Below, in pieces: positions 1-11,634 of a DNA stretch of 64,000 nucleotides. Position numbers and translations under genes: made by a program. Below the pieces are notes generated by a model. It saw only the letters and a list, made by a program, of their open reading frames with translations. It searched no databases and was not told the origin of the DNA. The stretch lies in the NCBI RefSeq assembly GCF_000719955.1, contig NZ_JOII01000017.1:62001-126000 (forward strand). The letters run 5' to 3'. Numbering within the stretch: the stretch's first letter is position 1; each line of letters starts with the position of its first letter. The stretch comes from Streptomyces albidoflavus. GTDB lineage: Bacteria > Actinomycetota > Actinomycetes > Streptomycetales > Streptomycetaceae.

Positions 1-658
1 CAAGCTGGACATCGAGGCGGAGGTCGGCTTCGTCGTCGGTGTCGGCTCCGAGCGGGGGCGCGCCGTGCCGCTGGAGGCGTACCGGGACCACGTCTTCGGG
101 CTCTGCCTGCTCAACGACTGGTCCGCCCGGGACATCCAGGCGTGGGAGTACGTGCCGCTCGGCCCGTTCCTGGGCAAGTCCTTCGCCACCTCGGTGTCGG
201 CCTGGGTGACGCCGCTGGAGGCGCTGGAGACGGCGCGGGTCGTGCCGCCCGCCCGCGACGAGGCCCTGCTGCCCTACCTGGACGACTCCTCGGCCGAACC
301 CGGCGGGTACGACCTGCGGATCAGCGTGGAGATCAACGGGGAGGTGGTGTCCGAGCCGCCGTTCACCACGATGTACTGGACGGCCGCGCAGATGCTGGCG
401 CAGACCACGGTGAACGGGGCTTCGCTGCGCACCGGGGACCTCTACGGGTCCGGGACCGTCAGCGGGGCCGAGGCGGGGCAGCGGGGGTCGCTGCTGGAGC
501 TGACCTGGAACGGAGAGCGGCCCCTGAAGCTGGGCTCCGGCGAGCGGAGCTTCCTGGAGGACGGGGACGAGGTGGTGTTGCGGGCCTGGGCGCCCGGGGC
601 TCAGGGGGTGCCCGTGGGACTGGGCGAGGTGCGGGGCACTGTCGTACCCCGCACCTGA
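1..658 (+). CDS. Fumarylacetoacetase, 3' part (5' end outside the window)
   Basis: This is the C-terminal part of a fumarylacetoacetate hydrolase, which splits fumarylacetoacetate into fumarate and acetoacetate in tyrosine/phenylalanine catabolism. The open frame runs in from base 2 without a start and ends at TGA 656-658. Visible FAH-fold segments are KLDIEAEVGFVVG (metal-binding acidic region), LLNDWSARDIQAWEYVPLGP and GKSFATSVSAWVTPLEAL, and SGTVSGAEAGQRGSLLELTW near the C-terminus. The order and spacing fit the eukaryote-like FAH family rather than the shorter FAH-domain hydrolases, because of the YVPLGPFLGKSF block. It faces recQ convergently, with a short repeat region between them. The function is well supported; the N-terminal domain cannot be judged. 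Confidence 0.9.
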   Translation, partial: KLDIEAEVGFVVGVGSERGRAVPLEAYRDHVFGLCLLNDWSARDIQAWEYVPLGPFLGKSFATSVSAWVTPLEALETARVVPPARDEALLPYLDDSSAEPGGYDLRISVEINGEVVSEPPFTTMYWTAAQMLAQTTVNGASLRTGDLYGSGTVSGAEAGQRGSLLELTWNGERPLKLGSGERSFLEDGDEVVLRAWAPGAQGVPVGLGEVRGTVVPRT

Positions 659-728
659 TCGTTCGGCTCGCGCCGGGCCGGGCTGTCTTTCGGCTCGGCC
701 CGGTCGCCCCCGGGGGCGTTCACGGTGA

Positions 729-828
729 CCTCAAGCGCCGGCCGGGCTGGATGTGGCCGGGCTTCGCGGCCCCGGGCGCGCGTACAAGACGGCCTCAAAC
801 GCCGGCCGGGCTGGGATGTGGCCGGGCT
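729..828. repeat. Two direct copies of a short intergenic GC-rich repeat
   Basis: Bases 729-763 and 793-828 are near-identical direct copies of a unit starting CCTCAA(G/A)CGCCGGCCGGGCTG and continuing GGATGTGGCCGGGCT. The same 22-bp core recurs at 23171, 23237, 23687 (inverted), 31122, 31213 and 31688 (inverted). It lies between the convergent FAH and recQ genes and contains the self-complementary GCCGGC, so it could form a hairpin or act as a terminator. It has no coding content. Confidence 0.75.
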
Positions 829-840
829 GACTGGGGCGGC

Positions 841-2919
<2,079 letters not shown>

Positions 2920-3147
2920 CGCTCCGTGCCCCGTGCCCCTCGCTCGCCTGCCCGTCCGCTCCCTGCGGGTGCCCGGGGACCACGTGGGGCCCCTGGGACT
3001 GCCTCCAGCGTAGGGGGCCGGAGGGACACCCCGGGAAGTTGTCCACAGGGTCGGCCGTCACACCGGCGGTGAGCTGCGGAAACGAGGGCCGGGCGGGAGG
3101 GTGACGGAGTTGTCCAGAAGCGGCTGGGCCGGCTCCGGGCGCGGAAA

Positions 3148-3192
3148 CGCCGCCGCCCGGCGCCCTCCGGGAAGAGGCGCCGGGCGGCGGCG
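3148..3192 (-). terminator. Strong hairpin terminator downstream of nuoN
   Basis: Arms 3148-3164 and 3176-3192 are perfect 17-bp inverted repeats (CGCCGCCGCCCGGCGCC and its complement) around an 11-nt loop. It begins 22 bases past the nuoN stop codon. There is no U-tract, as is usual in Streptomyces. It probably ends the nuo transcript before recQ. Confidence 0.85.
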
Positions 3193-3213
3193 GGTGGCCG
3201 GGCGGGGCAGGGA

Positions 3214-4863
3214 TCAGCGGACGAAGACGCTCGCCTGGCCCGCCAGGTCCAGGAAGTACTGGGGAGCGACCCCCAGCACCACCGTGACCACGACGCCCAC
3301 GCCGATCACGCTCATGGTCAGCGGCGAGGGCACGGTGACGGTCGGCCCGTCGGCGCGCGGCTCGCTGAAGAACATCAGGACGATCACCCGGACGTAGAAG
3401 AAGGCGGCGACGGCGGAGGAGAGGACACCGATGATCACCAGAGCCCCGGCGCCGCCCTCGGCCGCCGCCGAGAAGACCGCGAACTTCCCCGAGAAGCCGC
3501 TGGTCAGCGGAATTCCGGCGAAGGCCAGCAGGAAGACCGCGAAGACCGCGGCGACCAGCGGGGAGCGCCGGCCGAGCCCCGCCCACTTGGAGAGGTGGGT
3601 GGCCTCTCCCCCGGCGTCCCGCACCAGGGTGACGACGGCGAAGGCGCCGATGGTCACGAAGGAGTAGGCGGCGAGGTAGAAGAGGACGGAGGAGACGCCG
3701 GCCGGGGTGGCGGCGATCACACCGGCGAGGATGAAGCCCGCGTGCGCCACCGAGGAGTAGGCCAGCAGCCGCTTCACGTCGGTCTGGGTGACGGCGACGA
3801 TCGCGCCGACCACCATCGTGGCGATGGCCACGCCCCACATCACCGGCCGCCAGTCCCAGCGCATCCCGGGCAGCACCACGTAGAGCAGGCGGAGCAGGGC
3901 GCCGAAGGCGGCGACCTTGGTGGCGGCGGCCATGAAACCGGTGACCGGGGTCGGGGCGCCCTGGTAGACGTCGGGCGTCCACATGTGGAACGGGACGGCA
4001 CCGACCTTGAAGAGCAGCCCCATCAGGACCAGGGCCATGCCGATCAGGAGCAGCGCGTCGTTGCCCATCGTCTGGGCGAGGACCGGGTCGTTGCTGATCA
4101 GCGTGCCATCGACGACGTCGGCGATCACGGCGTACGAGACGGAGCCCGAGTAGCCGTAGAGCAGGGCGATGCCGAAGAGGAGGAAGGCGGAGGAGAAGGC
4201 GCCGAGGAGGAAGTACTTGACCGCCGACTCCTGCGACATGAGCCGCCGGCGGCGGGCCAGGGCGCACATCAGGTAGAGCGGGAGGGAGAAGACCTCCAGC
4301 GCGATGAAGAGGGTCAGCAGGTCGTTGGCGGCGGGGAAGACGATCATGCCGCCGACCGCGAAGAGCATCAGCGGGAAGACCTCGGTGGTGGCGAACCCGG
4401 CCTTGACGGCGGCCTGTTCGGCCTCGCTGCCGGGGACGGCCCCGGCCTGCGCCACGAACGAGTCGACCCGCTTGCCGTGCGCCCGGTCGAGGCGGCGTTC
4501 GGCGAAGGTGAAGGCGGCCAGGACGCCGGAGAGCAGGATGACGCCCTGGAGGAAGAGGGCCGGCCCGTCCACCGCGAGGGCGCCCATGGCGACACTGGTC
4601 TGCTTGGTGGTGGCGTACCCGCCGACCGCGAGGGCGACGACGGAGGCGAAGGCGGCGCCGAGCGCGACCACGGTCAGCCAGAGCTGGATGTGGTAGCGGG
4701 CCCGGCGGGGCGCGAACGCCTCCACGACGATGCCGATGACGGCCGCCCCGATGACGATCATCACGGGGGCGAGCTGGGCGTACTCGATGGTCGGCGACGG
4801 GATCTTGGAGATCGGGTCGGCCGCCGCGCTTGTCCACAGGGTGTGGACGGCGTTTGCGTTCAC
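3214..4863 (-). CDS. nuoN: NADH-quinone oxidoreductase subunit N
   Basis: A proton-pumping antiporter-like membrane subunit of respiratory complex I, 549 residues with about 14 predicted membrane helices. Family signatures include LFIALEVFSLPLYLMCAL, the pumping-channel region KVGAVPFHMWTPDVYQGAP, and KRLLAYSSVAHAGFILAG. It is the last gene of the nuo operon. Its GTG start (4861-4863) overlaps the nuoM TGA as GTGA, which supports that start and translational coupling. A terminator hairpin follows. It delivers electrons with the rest of Nuo to menaquinone, matching the menaquinone genes in this window. Confidence 0.97.
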   Translation of the reverse strand: MNANAVHTLWTSAAADPISKIPSPTIEYAQLAPVMIVIGAAVIGIVVEAFAPRRARYHIQLWLTVVALGAAFASVVALAVGGYATTKQTSVAMGALAVDGPALFLQGVILLSGVLAAFTFAERRLDRAHGKRVDSFVAQAGAVPGSEAEQAAVKAGFATTEVFPLMLFAVGGMIVFPAANDLLTLFIALEVFSLPLYLMCALARRRRLMSQESAVKYFLLGAFSSAFLLFGIALLYGYSGSVSYAVIADVVDGTLISNDPVLAQTMGNDALLLIGMALVLMGLLFKVGAVPFHMWTPDVYQGAPTPVTGFMAAATKVAAFGALLRLLYVVLPGMRWDWRPVMWGVAIATMVVGAIVAVTQTDVKRLLAYSSVAHAGFILAGVIAATPAGVSSVLFYLAAYSFVTIGAFAVVTLVRDAGGEATHLSKWAGLGRRSPLVAAVFAVFLLAFAGIPLTSGFSGKFAVFSAAAEGGAGALVIIGVLSSAVAAFFYVRVIVLMFFSEPRADGPTVTVPSPLTMSVIGVGVVVTVVLGVAPQYFLDLAGQASVFVR

Positions 4864-6461
4864 TTGGCCGCCTCCACGTCGGGCTTCGGGTCCTTCTGCT
4901 GTACGTCCGAGAGGGTGTGGCCGACCGCCGGGTCGACCAGCTCCGTCAGCGGCTTCGGGTAGACGCCGAGGAAGAGCAGGAGCGCGATCAGCGGGCCGAT
5001 GACGGCGAGTTCTCGCACCTTGAGGTCAGGCATCTTCGCGACCGACGGCTTGACCGGGCCGGTCATGGTGCGCTGGTAGAGCACCAGGGTGTAGAGCGCG
5101 CCGAGCACGATGCCGACGGTGGCGATGATGCCGATCACCGGATAGCGCGTGAAGGTGCCGACCAGGACCAGGAACTCGCTGACGAACGGGGCGAGTCCGG
5201 GCAGCGAGAGCGTCGCCAGCGAGCCGACCAGGAAGGTCCCGGCGAGGACCGGGGCGACCTTCTGGACCCCGCCGTAGTCGGCGATGAGCCGGGAACCGCG
5301 CCGGGAGATCAGGAAGCCCGCGACCAGCATCAGCGCCGCCGTCGACAGGCCGTGGTTGACCATGTAGAGGGTGGCGCCGGACTGGCCCTGGCTGGTCATG
5401 GCGAAGATGCCGAGGATGATGAAGCCGAAGTGCGAGATCGAGGCGTACGCCACCAGCCGCTTGATGTCGCGCTGGCCGACGGCGAGCAGGGCGCCGTAGA
5501 TGATCGAGACCAGGGCGAGGACCAGCACCACCGGCGTCGCCCACTTGCTGGCCTCGGGGAAGAGGCCGAGGCAGAAGCGGAGCATCGCGAAGGTGCCGAC
5601 CTTGTCGACCACGGCCGTGATGAGGACCGCGACCGGGGCGGTGGCCTCGCCCATGGCGTTGGGCAGCCAGGTGTGCAGCGGCCAGAGCGGCGCCTTGATC
5701 GCGAAGGCGAAGAAGAAGCCGAGGAAGAGCCACTTCTCGGTGGAGGCGGCCATCTCCAGCGTGCCGTCGGCCCGGGCCTGGGCGATCTCGCTGAGCGAGA
5801 AGGTGCCCGCCACCGAGTACAGCCCGATGACGGCGGCCAGCATGATCAGGCCGCCGGCCAGGTTGTAGAGGAGGAACTTGACCGCCGCGTACGACCGCTG
5901 GGTGGCGGCCTGCGCCTCGTCGGTGCCGCTCGCCCGGTCCCCGAAGCCGCCGATGAGGAAGTACATCGGGATCAGCATGGCTTCGAAGAAGAGGTAGAAG
6001 AGGAAGACGTCGGTGGCCTCGAAGGAGAGGATCACCATCGCCTCGACCATGAGGATCAGCGCGAAGAAGCCCTGGGTGGGGCGCCACCGCCTGGAGCTGT
6101 TCTCCAGGTGGTCGGCGTCGCGCCAGCCCGCGAGGATGACGAACGGGATCAGCAGGGCGGTCAGCGCGATCAGCGCCACCCCGATGCCGTCGACGCCCAG
6201 TTCGTAGCGGACGCCGAAGGCGGGGATCCAGTCGTAGGACTCGGTGAGCTGGTACCGGGCGCCGCCGGGCTCGAAGCGGACCAGGACCGTCATCGCGAGG
6301 ACGAAGGTGGCCACGGAGAAGAGGAGCGCCACGACCTTGGCCGTGCCGGAGCCCCGTGGTCCGTCGCCGTCGGAGCGGCTGCGGGCCGCCGGGACGGCGG
6401 CCGTCACGATCGCGCCGATCGCCGGGAGCGCGGCCGTCGCTGTCAGCAGGGGAAACGACAT
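4860..6461 (-). CDS. nuoM: NADH-quinone oxidoreductase subunit M
   Basis: An antiporter-like membrane subunit of complex I of 533 residues, counted from the ATG at 6461 (MSFPLLTATAALPAIG). The longer open frame upstream is out-of-frame overlap with nuoL and lacks nuo-like sequence. Characteristic segments are EAMLIPMYFLIGGFGDR, KAPLWPLHTWLPNAMGEATA (lysine and tryptophan of the proton channel) and KRLVAYASISHFGFIILG. About 14 membrane helices are visible. There is a 5-bp gap after nuoL and a GTGA overlap with nuoN. A long hydrophilic loop after the first helix (AARSRSDGDGPRGSG) is a local peculiarity. Confidence 0.96.
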   Translation of the reverse strand: MSFPLLTATAALPAIGAIVTAAVPAARSRSDGDGPRGSGTAKVVALLFSVATFVLAMTVLVRFEPGGARYQLTESYDWIPAFGVRYELGVDGIGVALIALTALLIPFVILAGWRDADHLENSSRRWRPTQGFFALILMVEAMVILSFEATDVFLFYLFFEAMLIPMYFLIGGFGDRASGTDEAQAATQRSYAAVKFLLYNLAGGLIMLAAVIGLYSVAGTFSLSEIAQARADGTLEMAASTEKWLFLGFFFAFAIKAPLWPLHTWLPNAMGEATAPVAVLITAVVDKVGTFAMLRFCLGLFPEASKWATPVVLVLALVSIIYGALLAVGQRDIKRLVAYASISHFGFIILGIFAMTSQGQSGATLYMVNHGLSTAALMLVAGFLISRRGSRLIADYGGVQKVAPVLAGTFLVGSLATLSLPGLAPFVSEFLVLVGTFTRYPVIGIIATVGIVLGALYTLVLYQRTMTGPVKPSVAKMPDLKVRELAVIGPLIALLLFLGVYPKPLTELVDPAVGHTLSDVQQKDPKPDVEAAK

Positions 6462-6466
6462 CGGTA

Positions 6467-8362
6467 TCAGACCGCCCTCATCAGCAGGGTCGCGGCGATG
6501 AGCACCGCCGTACCCCCGAACATGGAGACCGCGTACGTACGGGCGTAACCCGTCTGGAGTTTGCGCAGCCGGCCGGAGAGGCCGCCGACGGAGGCGGCCG
6601 TGCCGTTGACCACGCCGTCGACCAGGGTGTGGTCGACGTAGACCAGGGAGCGGGTCAGGTGCTCGCCGCCGCGGACGAGGACGACGTGGTTGAAGTCGTC
6701 CTGGCCGAGGTCGCGGCGGGCCGCCCGGGTGAGCAGCGAGCCGCGCGGCGCGACCACCGGCACCGGCTTGCGGCCGTACTGGAGCCAGGCCAGCCCGACG
6801 CCGATCAGCAGGACCACCACGGTGGCCGAGGTGACGACGGCGGCGCTGAGCGGCGAGTGGCCGTGCTCGAAGGCGGTGACCGGCTCCAGCCACTTGATGA
6901 AGGAGTCACCCAGGCTGAAGAGTCCGCCCGCGAAGACCGAGCCGAAGGCGAGCACGATCATGGGGATCGTCATGGACTTCGGGGACTCGTGCGGGTGCGG
7001 CTCGTTTCCTTCCGCGTCCGGCTGCCAGCGCTTCTCGCCGAAGAAGGTCATCAGCATCACGCGCGTCATGTAGTACGCGGTGAGGGCGGCGCCCAGCAGG
7101 GTGACCGCGCCGAGGATCCAGCCCTCGGCGCCGCCCTTGGCGAAGGCCGCCTCGATGATCTTGTCCTTGGACCAGAAGCCGGAGAGGCCGGGGAAGCCGA
7201 TGATCGCCAGGTACCCGAGGCCGAAGGTGACGAAGGTGACCGGCATGTACTTCCGCAGGCCGCCGTACTTCCTCATGTCCACCTCGTCGTTCATGCCGTG
7301 CATGACCGAGCCGGCGCCGAGGAAGAGCCCGGCCTTGAAGAAGCCGTGCGTCACCAGGTGCATGATCGCGAAGACGTACCCGATCGGGCCGAGCCCGGCC
7401 GCCAGGACCATGTAGCCGATCTGCGACATGGTCGAGCCGGCGAGCGCCTTCTTGATGTCGTCCTTGGCGCAACCGACGATCGCACCGAAGAGGAGCGTCA
7501 CCGCGCCGACCACGACGACCACGGTCTGGGCGTCGGGAGCGGCGTTGAAGATCGCGCCGGAGCGGGTGATGAGGTAGACGCCGGCGGTGACCATGGTCGC
7601 CGCGTGGATCAGGGCGGAGACCGGGGTCGGGCCCTCCATCGCGTCGCCCAGCCAGGACTGGAGCGGCACCTGGGCCGACTTGCCGCAGGCGGCGAGGAGC
7701 AGCATCAGGGCGATGGCGGTGAGCTTGCCCTCACTGGTCTCGCCGGTGGAGGTGAGGACCGGGCCGAACGCGAAGGTGCCGAAGGTGGTGAACATCAGCA
7801 TGATCGCGATGGAGAGGCCCACGTCGCCGACGCGGTTGACCAGGAACGCCTTCTTCGCCGCCGTCGCCGCGCTCGGCTTGTGCTGCCAGAACCCGATCAG
7901 CAGGTACGAGGCGACACCGACGCCCTCCCAGCCGACGTACAGCAGGAGGTAGTTGTCGGCGAGGACGAGCAGGAGCATCGCCGCGAGGAAGAGGTTCAGG
8001 TAGGCGAAGAAGCGGCGGCGGCGTTCGTCGTGCTCCATGTAGCCGATGGAGTAGACGTGGATCAGGGTGCCGACGCCGGTGATCAGCAGGACGAAGGTCA
8101 TCGACAACTGGTCGAGCTGGAAGGCGACGTCGGCCTGGAAGCCGCCCACCGGAATCCAGCTGAACAGGTGCTGGTGCAGCGACCGGTCGTCCCCGGCGCG
8201 GCCCAGCATGTCGGTGAAGAGCACCACGGCGAGGCCGAAGGAGGCGGCCGCCATCACGGTGCCGAGCAGGTGGCCGGCGCGGTCCAGGCGCCGGCCGCCG
8301 AGGAGGAGCACGGCGGCTCCGAGCAGGGGCGCCGCGACGAGCAGCGCAATCAGGTTCTCCAC
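6467..8362 (-). CDS. nuoL: NADH-quinone oxidoreductase subunit L
   Basis: The largest antiporter-like subunit of complex I, 631 residues, which couples quinone reduction to proton translocation through its long lateral helix. It contains [38 protein letters not shown] and [20 protein letters not shown], plus a histidine/glutamate-rich loop ([10 protein letters not shown]) before the C-terminal helices. The start is GTG at 8360-8362 (read MENLIALL), 14 bases after the nuoK stop. The order K-L-M-N is the standard actinobacterial arrangement. Confidence 0.97.
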   Translation of the reverse strand: MENLIALLVAAPLLGAAVLLLGGRRLDRAGHLLGTVMAAASFGLAVVLFTDMLGRAGDDRSLHQHLFSWIPVGGFQADVAFQLDQLSMTFVLLITGVGTLIHVYSIGYMEHDERRRRFFAYLNLFLAAMLLLVLADNYLLLYVGWEGVGVASYLLIGFWQHKPSAATAAKKAFLVNRVGDVGLSIAIMLMFTTFGTFAFGPVLTSTGETSEGKLTAIALMLLLAACGKSAQVPLQSWLGDAMEGPTPVSALIHAATMVTAGVYLITRSGAIFNAAPDAQTVVVVVGAVTLLFGAIVGCAKDDIKKALAGSTMSQIGYMVLAAGLGPIGYVFAIMHLVTHGFFKAGLFLGAGSVMHGMNDEVDMRKYGGLRKYMPVTFVTFGLGYLAIIGFPGLSGFWSKDKIIEAAFAKGGAEGWILGAVTLLGAALTAYYMTRVMLMTFFGEKRWQPDAEGNEPHPHESPKSMTIPMIVLAFGSVFAGGLFSLGDSFIKWLEPVTAFEHGHSPLSAAVVTSATVVVLLIGVGLAWLQYGRKPVPVVAPRGSLLTRAARRDLGQDDFNHVVLVRGGEHLTRSLVYVDHTLVDGVVNGTAASVGGLSGRLRKLQTGYARTYAVSMFGGTAVLIAATLLMRAV

Positions 8363-8376
8363 GATTCAGCGACCCC

Positions 8377-8676
8377 TTACAGCTTCATCAGGCTGGCGTC
8401 GTCGACCGAGGCCGAATGGCGGGCACGGAACAGCGACACGATGATCGCGAGCCCGACCACGACCTCCGCGGCGGCGACGACCATCGTGAAGAAGGCGAGG
8501 ATCTGGCCGTCGAGGTTGCCGTGCATGCGGGAGAAGGCGACGAGCGAAAGATTGCAGGCGTTGAGCATCAGCTCGACGCACATGAAGACGACGATGGCGT
8601 TCTTGCGGATGACCACACCGGTGGCCCCGATGGTGAACAGCAGCGCCGCGAGATAGAGGTAGTTGACGGGGTTCAC
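8377..8676 (-). CDS. nuoK: NADH-quinone oxidoreductase subunit K
   Basis: A 99-residue membrane subunit of complex I with three helices. The family hallmark glutamates of the proton path lie within the helices: [18 protein letters not shown] and [18 protein letters not shown]. The length is normal. The GTG start at 8674-8676 overlaps the nuoJ TGA as GTGA. Confidence 0.96.
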   Translation of the reverse strand: MNPVNYLYLAALLFTIGATGVVIRKNAIVVFMCVELMLNACNLSLVAFSRMHGNLDGQILAFFTMVVAAAEVVVGLAIIVSLFRARHSASVDDASLMKL

Positions 8677-9488
8677 TGGGCGTTCTCCTCCTCCCGGTCA
8701 CGGCCCAGACGCTCGGCGGAGCGCTGCTCCAGCGCCTTGAGGTCGTCGAGGGCCTCCTGGGAGACGTCCCGGATCTGGCCGCGCTCGCGCAGCGTCTTGT
8801 TGACGGTCAGCTCGGACGGGGTGCCGTCGGGGAGCAGGCCGGGGATGTCCACCGCGTTGTGCCGGGCGTAGACGCCGGGGGCCGGCAGCGGCGGTACGTG
8901 CGTGTTCTCGCGGACGCGCTTCTCGGCCAGCTCGCGCTGGGTGGAGGCGCGTTCGGTGCGCTCGCGGTGGGTGAGCAGCATCGCGCCGACCGTGGCGGTG
9001 ATGAGCAGGGCGCCGGTGATCTCGAAGGCGAAGACGTACTTGGTGAAGATCAGCGCGGCGAGGCCCTGGACGTTGCCCCCCGAGTTGGCGGCGGCCAGGC
9101 CGTTGAACTGGCTGATGCCGACCTGGCCGATGCCGGCGATCAGCAGGATGCCGAAGCCGAGGGCGGCGAGGGCGGCCAGCCAGCGCTGGCCCTTCAGGGT
9201 CTCCTTGAGCGAGTCGGCGGCGGTGACGCCGACCAGCATGACCACGAAGAGGAAGAGCATCATGATCGCGCCGGTGTAGACGACGATCTGCACGATGCCG
9301 AGGAAGTACGCGCCGTTGGCCAGGTAGAAGACGGCCAGGACGATCATGGTGGCGGCCAGGCAGAGCGCGCTGTGCACCGCCTTCTTCATCAGGACCGTCG
9401 ACAGGGCGCCGAGGACGGCGACCGTGCCGAGGATCCAGAACTGGACGGCCTCGCCGGTGGAGGTGGCGGAGGCGGCGAGCAGGCTCAT
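8673..9488 (-). CDS. nuoJ: NADH-quinone oxidoreductase subunit J
   Basis: A five-helix membrane subunit of complex I, 271 residues from the ATG at 9488 ([20 protein letters not shown]). The conserved helix [21 protein letters not shown], which carries the pi-bulge involved in coupling, is intact. A hydrophilic C-terminal tail of about 95 residues (from [19 protein letters not shown]) is longer than in Gram-negative NuoJ, a usual actinobacterial feature. The start overlaps the nuoI stop as ATGA. The long open frame further upstream is a shadow of nuoI. Confidence 0.95.
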   Translation of the reverse strand: MSLLAASATSTGEAVQFWILGTVAVLGALSTVLMKKAVHSALCLAATMIVLAVFYLANGAYFLGIVQIVVYTGAIMMLFLFVVMLVGVTAADSLKETLKGQRWLAALAALGFGILLIAGIGQVGISQFNGLAAANSGGNVQGLAALIFTKYVFAFEITGALLITATVGAMLLTHRERTERASTQRELAEKRVRENTHVPPLPAPGVYARHNAVDIPGLLPDGTPSELTVNKTLRERGQIRDVSQEALDDLKALEQRSAERLGRDREEENAQ

Positions 9489-10183
9489 CCCTGTCCCTCC
9501 TGACCGGGCTTGGCGGCCGATCCGGCCGAGGCGGCGGGCGAGGAGGCCGGGGCCGGGGCCGCCGGAGCGCCCTCGGCCGCGGCGACCGGCTCGCTGTCGA
9601 CCACCGCGGGCTCGCCCTTGGAGACGGCCGGCTGGCGGACCGTGCCGGGGGCGGCCTCGGTGACCAGGCCCCGGTAGTAGTCCTGCTCGTCGGTGCCCGG
9701 GAAGATCGCGTGCGGGGAGTCGACCATGCCCTCGGTCAGCCCGGCGAGGAGCTGGTCCTTGGTGTAGATCAGGTTCTCCCGCGAGGAGTCGGCCAGTTCG
9801 AACTCGTTGGTCATCGTGAGCGCCCGGGTGGGGCACGCCTCGATGCACAGGCCGCAGAGGATGCAGCGGGCGTAGTTGATCTGGTAGACGCGGCCGTACC
9901 GCTCGCCGGGCGAGTAGCGCTCCTCGTCGGTGTTGTCCGCGCCCTCGACGTAGATGGCGTCGGCCGGACAGGCCCAGGCGCACAGCTCGCAGCCGACGCA
10001 CTTCTCCAGCCCGTCCGGGTGGCGGTTGAGCTGGTGGCGGCCGTGGAAGCGGGGCGCCGTCGTCTTGGGCTGCTCCGGGTACTGCTCGGTCAGCCGCTTC
10101 TTGAACATGGCCTTGAAGGTCACGCCGAAGCCCGCGACGGGGTTCTGGAACCCCTGGTCCGACTGATTGGCTCCCTCAGTCAT
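9485..10183 (-). CDS. nuoI: NADH-quinone oxidoreductase subunit I (2 x [4Fe-4S])
   Basis: A peripheral-arm subunit that carries clusters N6a and N6b toward the quinone site, 232 residues. The two ferredoxin motifs are [12 protein letters not shown] and [12 protein letters not shown]. The ATG at 10183 ([11 protein letters not shown]) is chosen because GGAGG lies six bases upstream; it overlaps the end of nuoH by 8 bases. A further upstream start at 10219 would add 12 residues inside nuoH and has no such site. The C-terminal ~50 residues are an Ala/Pro/Glu-rich tail ([15 protein letters not shown]) not needed for cluster binding and probably disordered. Confidence 0.96.
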   Translation of the reverse strand: MTEGANQSDQGFQNPVAGFGVTFKAMFKKRLTEQYPEQPKTTAPRFHGRHQLNRHPDGLEKCVGCELCAWACPADAIYVEGADNTDEERYSPGERYGRVYQINYARCILCGLCIEACPTRALTMTNEFELADSSRENLIYTKDQLLAGLTEGMVDSPHAIFPGTDEQDYYRGLVTEAAPGTVRQPAVSKGEPAVVDSEPVAAAEGAPAAPAPASSPAASAGSAAKPGQEGQG

Positions 10184-11552
10184 CGGACGCCTCCTTTCCT
10201 TCCGTGTCACCACGGTCACTCACAGTGTCCGGCGCCCCACTGACAACGAGCTCCCGCTCGCCGCGTGCGGGCCGCCGGGGCACCGGGGGCAGGGCCTGGC
10301 CGGGCAGCGGCGGCACCGGGTAGCCGCCGGCCATCGGGTCGAACGCGGGTTCCTCCGTGCGCTGTCCGGCTTCTCGCTCCTGGTCGCGGCGGTCGCGGTA
10401 GAAGTCGATGACGAAGGAGAGCAGCAGCAGGAAGATCAGCCCGCCGAAGACGTACAGGGCGATGTCGGCGAACGGCATGTTCTCGTTCCGCAGCGTCCGC
10501 ACGGTGGCGACCAGCATCAGCCAGACCACGGAGACCGGGATGAGCACCTTCCAGCCGAGCTTCATCAGCTGGTCGTAGCGGACCCGGGGCAGGGTGCCGC
10601 GCAGCCAGATGAAGAGGAAGAGCAGCAGTTGCAGCTTGAGGGTGAACCAGAGCATGGGCCACCAGCCCTGGTTGGCCCCTTCCCAGAAGGCGGTGACGGG
10701 GAAGGGGGCCCGCCAGCCGCCGAGGAAGAGCGTCACCGCCACCGCCGAGACGGTCACCATGTTGATGTACTCGGCGAGCATGAACATCGCGAACTTGATC
10801 GAGGAGTACTCGGTGTTGAAGCCGCCGACCAGGTCGCCCTCGGACTCCGGCATGTCGAAGGGGGCGCGGTTGACCTCGCCGACCATCGTCACGATGTAGA
10901 TGAGGAAGGAGACCGGCAGCAGCACGATGTACCAGCGGTCCGCCTGCGACTCCACGATGGTCGAGGTCGACATCGAGCCGGAGTAGAGGAAGACCGAGGC
11001 GAAGGCGGCGCCCATGGCGATCTCGTACGAGATCATCTGGGCGCAGGAGCGCAGGCTGCCCAGGAGCGGGTAGGTCGAGCCGGAGGACCAGCCGGCCAGC
11101 ACGATGCCGTAGATGCCGATCGAGGCGACCGCGAGGATGTAGAGGAGCGCGATCGGCAGGTCGGTCAGCTGCATCGTGGTGCGCTGGCCGAAGATCGAGA
11201 CCTGGTTGTCGGCGGGGCCGAAGGGGATCACCGCGAACGCCATGAAGGCGGGGATCGCGGCGATGACCGGCGCCAGCACGTACACGGCCTTGTCGGCGCG
11301 CTTGACGACGACGTCTTCCTTCAGCATCAGCTTGGCGCCGTCGGCCAGCGACTGGAGCATGCCCCAGGGACCGGCCCGGTTGGGGCCGATGCGGCGCTGC
11401 ATCCAGGCGACGACCTTGCGCTCCCAGACGATCGCGAAGAGCACCGTCAGCAGCAGGAAGGCGAAGCAGAAGACCGCCTTGACCAGGACCAGCCACCACG
11501 GGTCGCGGCCGAACATCGAGAGGTCCTCGGCCGCCAGCAGGATCGGACTCAC
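10176..11552 (-). CDS. nuoH: NADH-quinone oxidoreductase subunit H
   Basis: A membrane subunit forming most of the quinone-binding chamber, 458 residues with eight core helices. Signatures are [40 protein letters not shown] (acidic quinone-site loop) and [19 protein letters not shown]. The start is GTG at 11550-11552 ([15 protein letters not shown]), about 80 bases after the nuoG stop, one of only two sizeable gaps in the operon. A cytoplasmic C-terminal tail of about 70 residues is Pro/Arg-rich, as is common in actinobacteria. Confidence 0.96.
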   Translation of the reverse strand: MSPILLAAEDLSMFGRDPWWLVLVKAVFCFAFLLLTVLFAIVWERKVVAWMQRRIGPNRAGPWGMLQSLADGAKLMLKEDVVVKRADKAVYVLAPVIAAIPAFMAFAVIPFGPADNQVSIFGQRTTMQLTDLPIALLYILAVASIGIYGIVLAGWSSGSTYPLLGSLRSCAQMISYEIAMGAAFASVFLYSGSMSTSTIVESQADRWYIVLLPVSFLIYIVTMVGEVNRAPFDMPESEGDLVGGFNTEYSSIKFAMFMLAEYINMVTVSAVAVTLFLGGWRAPFPVTAFWEGANQGWWPMLWFTLKLQLLLFLFIWLRGTLPRVRYDQLMKLGWKVLIPVSVVWLMLVATVRTLRNENMPFADIALYVFGGLIFLLLLSFVIDFYRDRRDQEREAGQRTEEPAFDPMAGGYPVPPLPGQALPPVPRRPARGERELVVSGAPDTVSDRGDTEGKEASDD

Positions 11553-11634
11553 GCCGCCACCCCCCGGGCTCGGGCGCGACGGGCGCGGTGGACGGGGGTT
11601 GCGGGCACGGCGGCACCTCCGGTGCGCTCAGGGT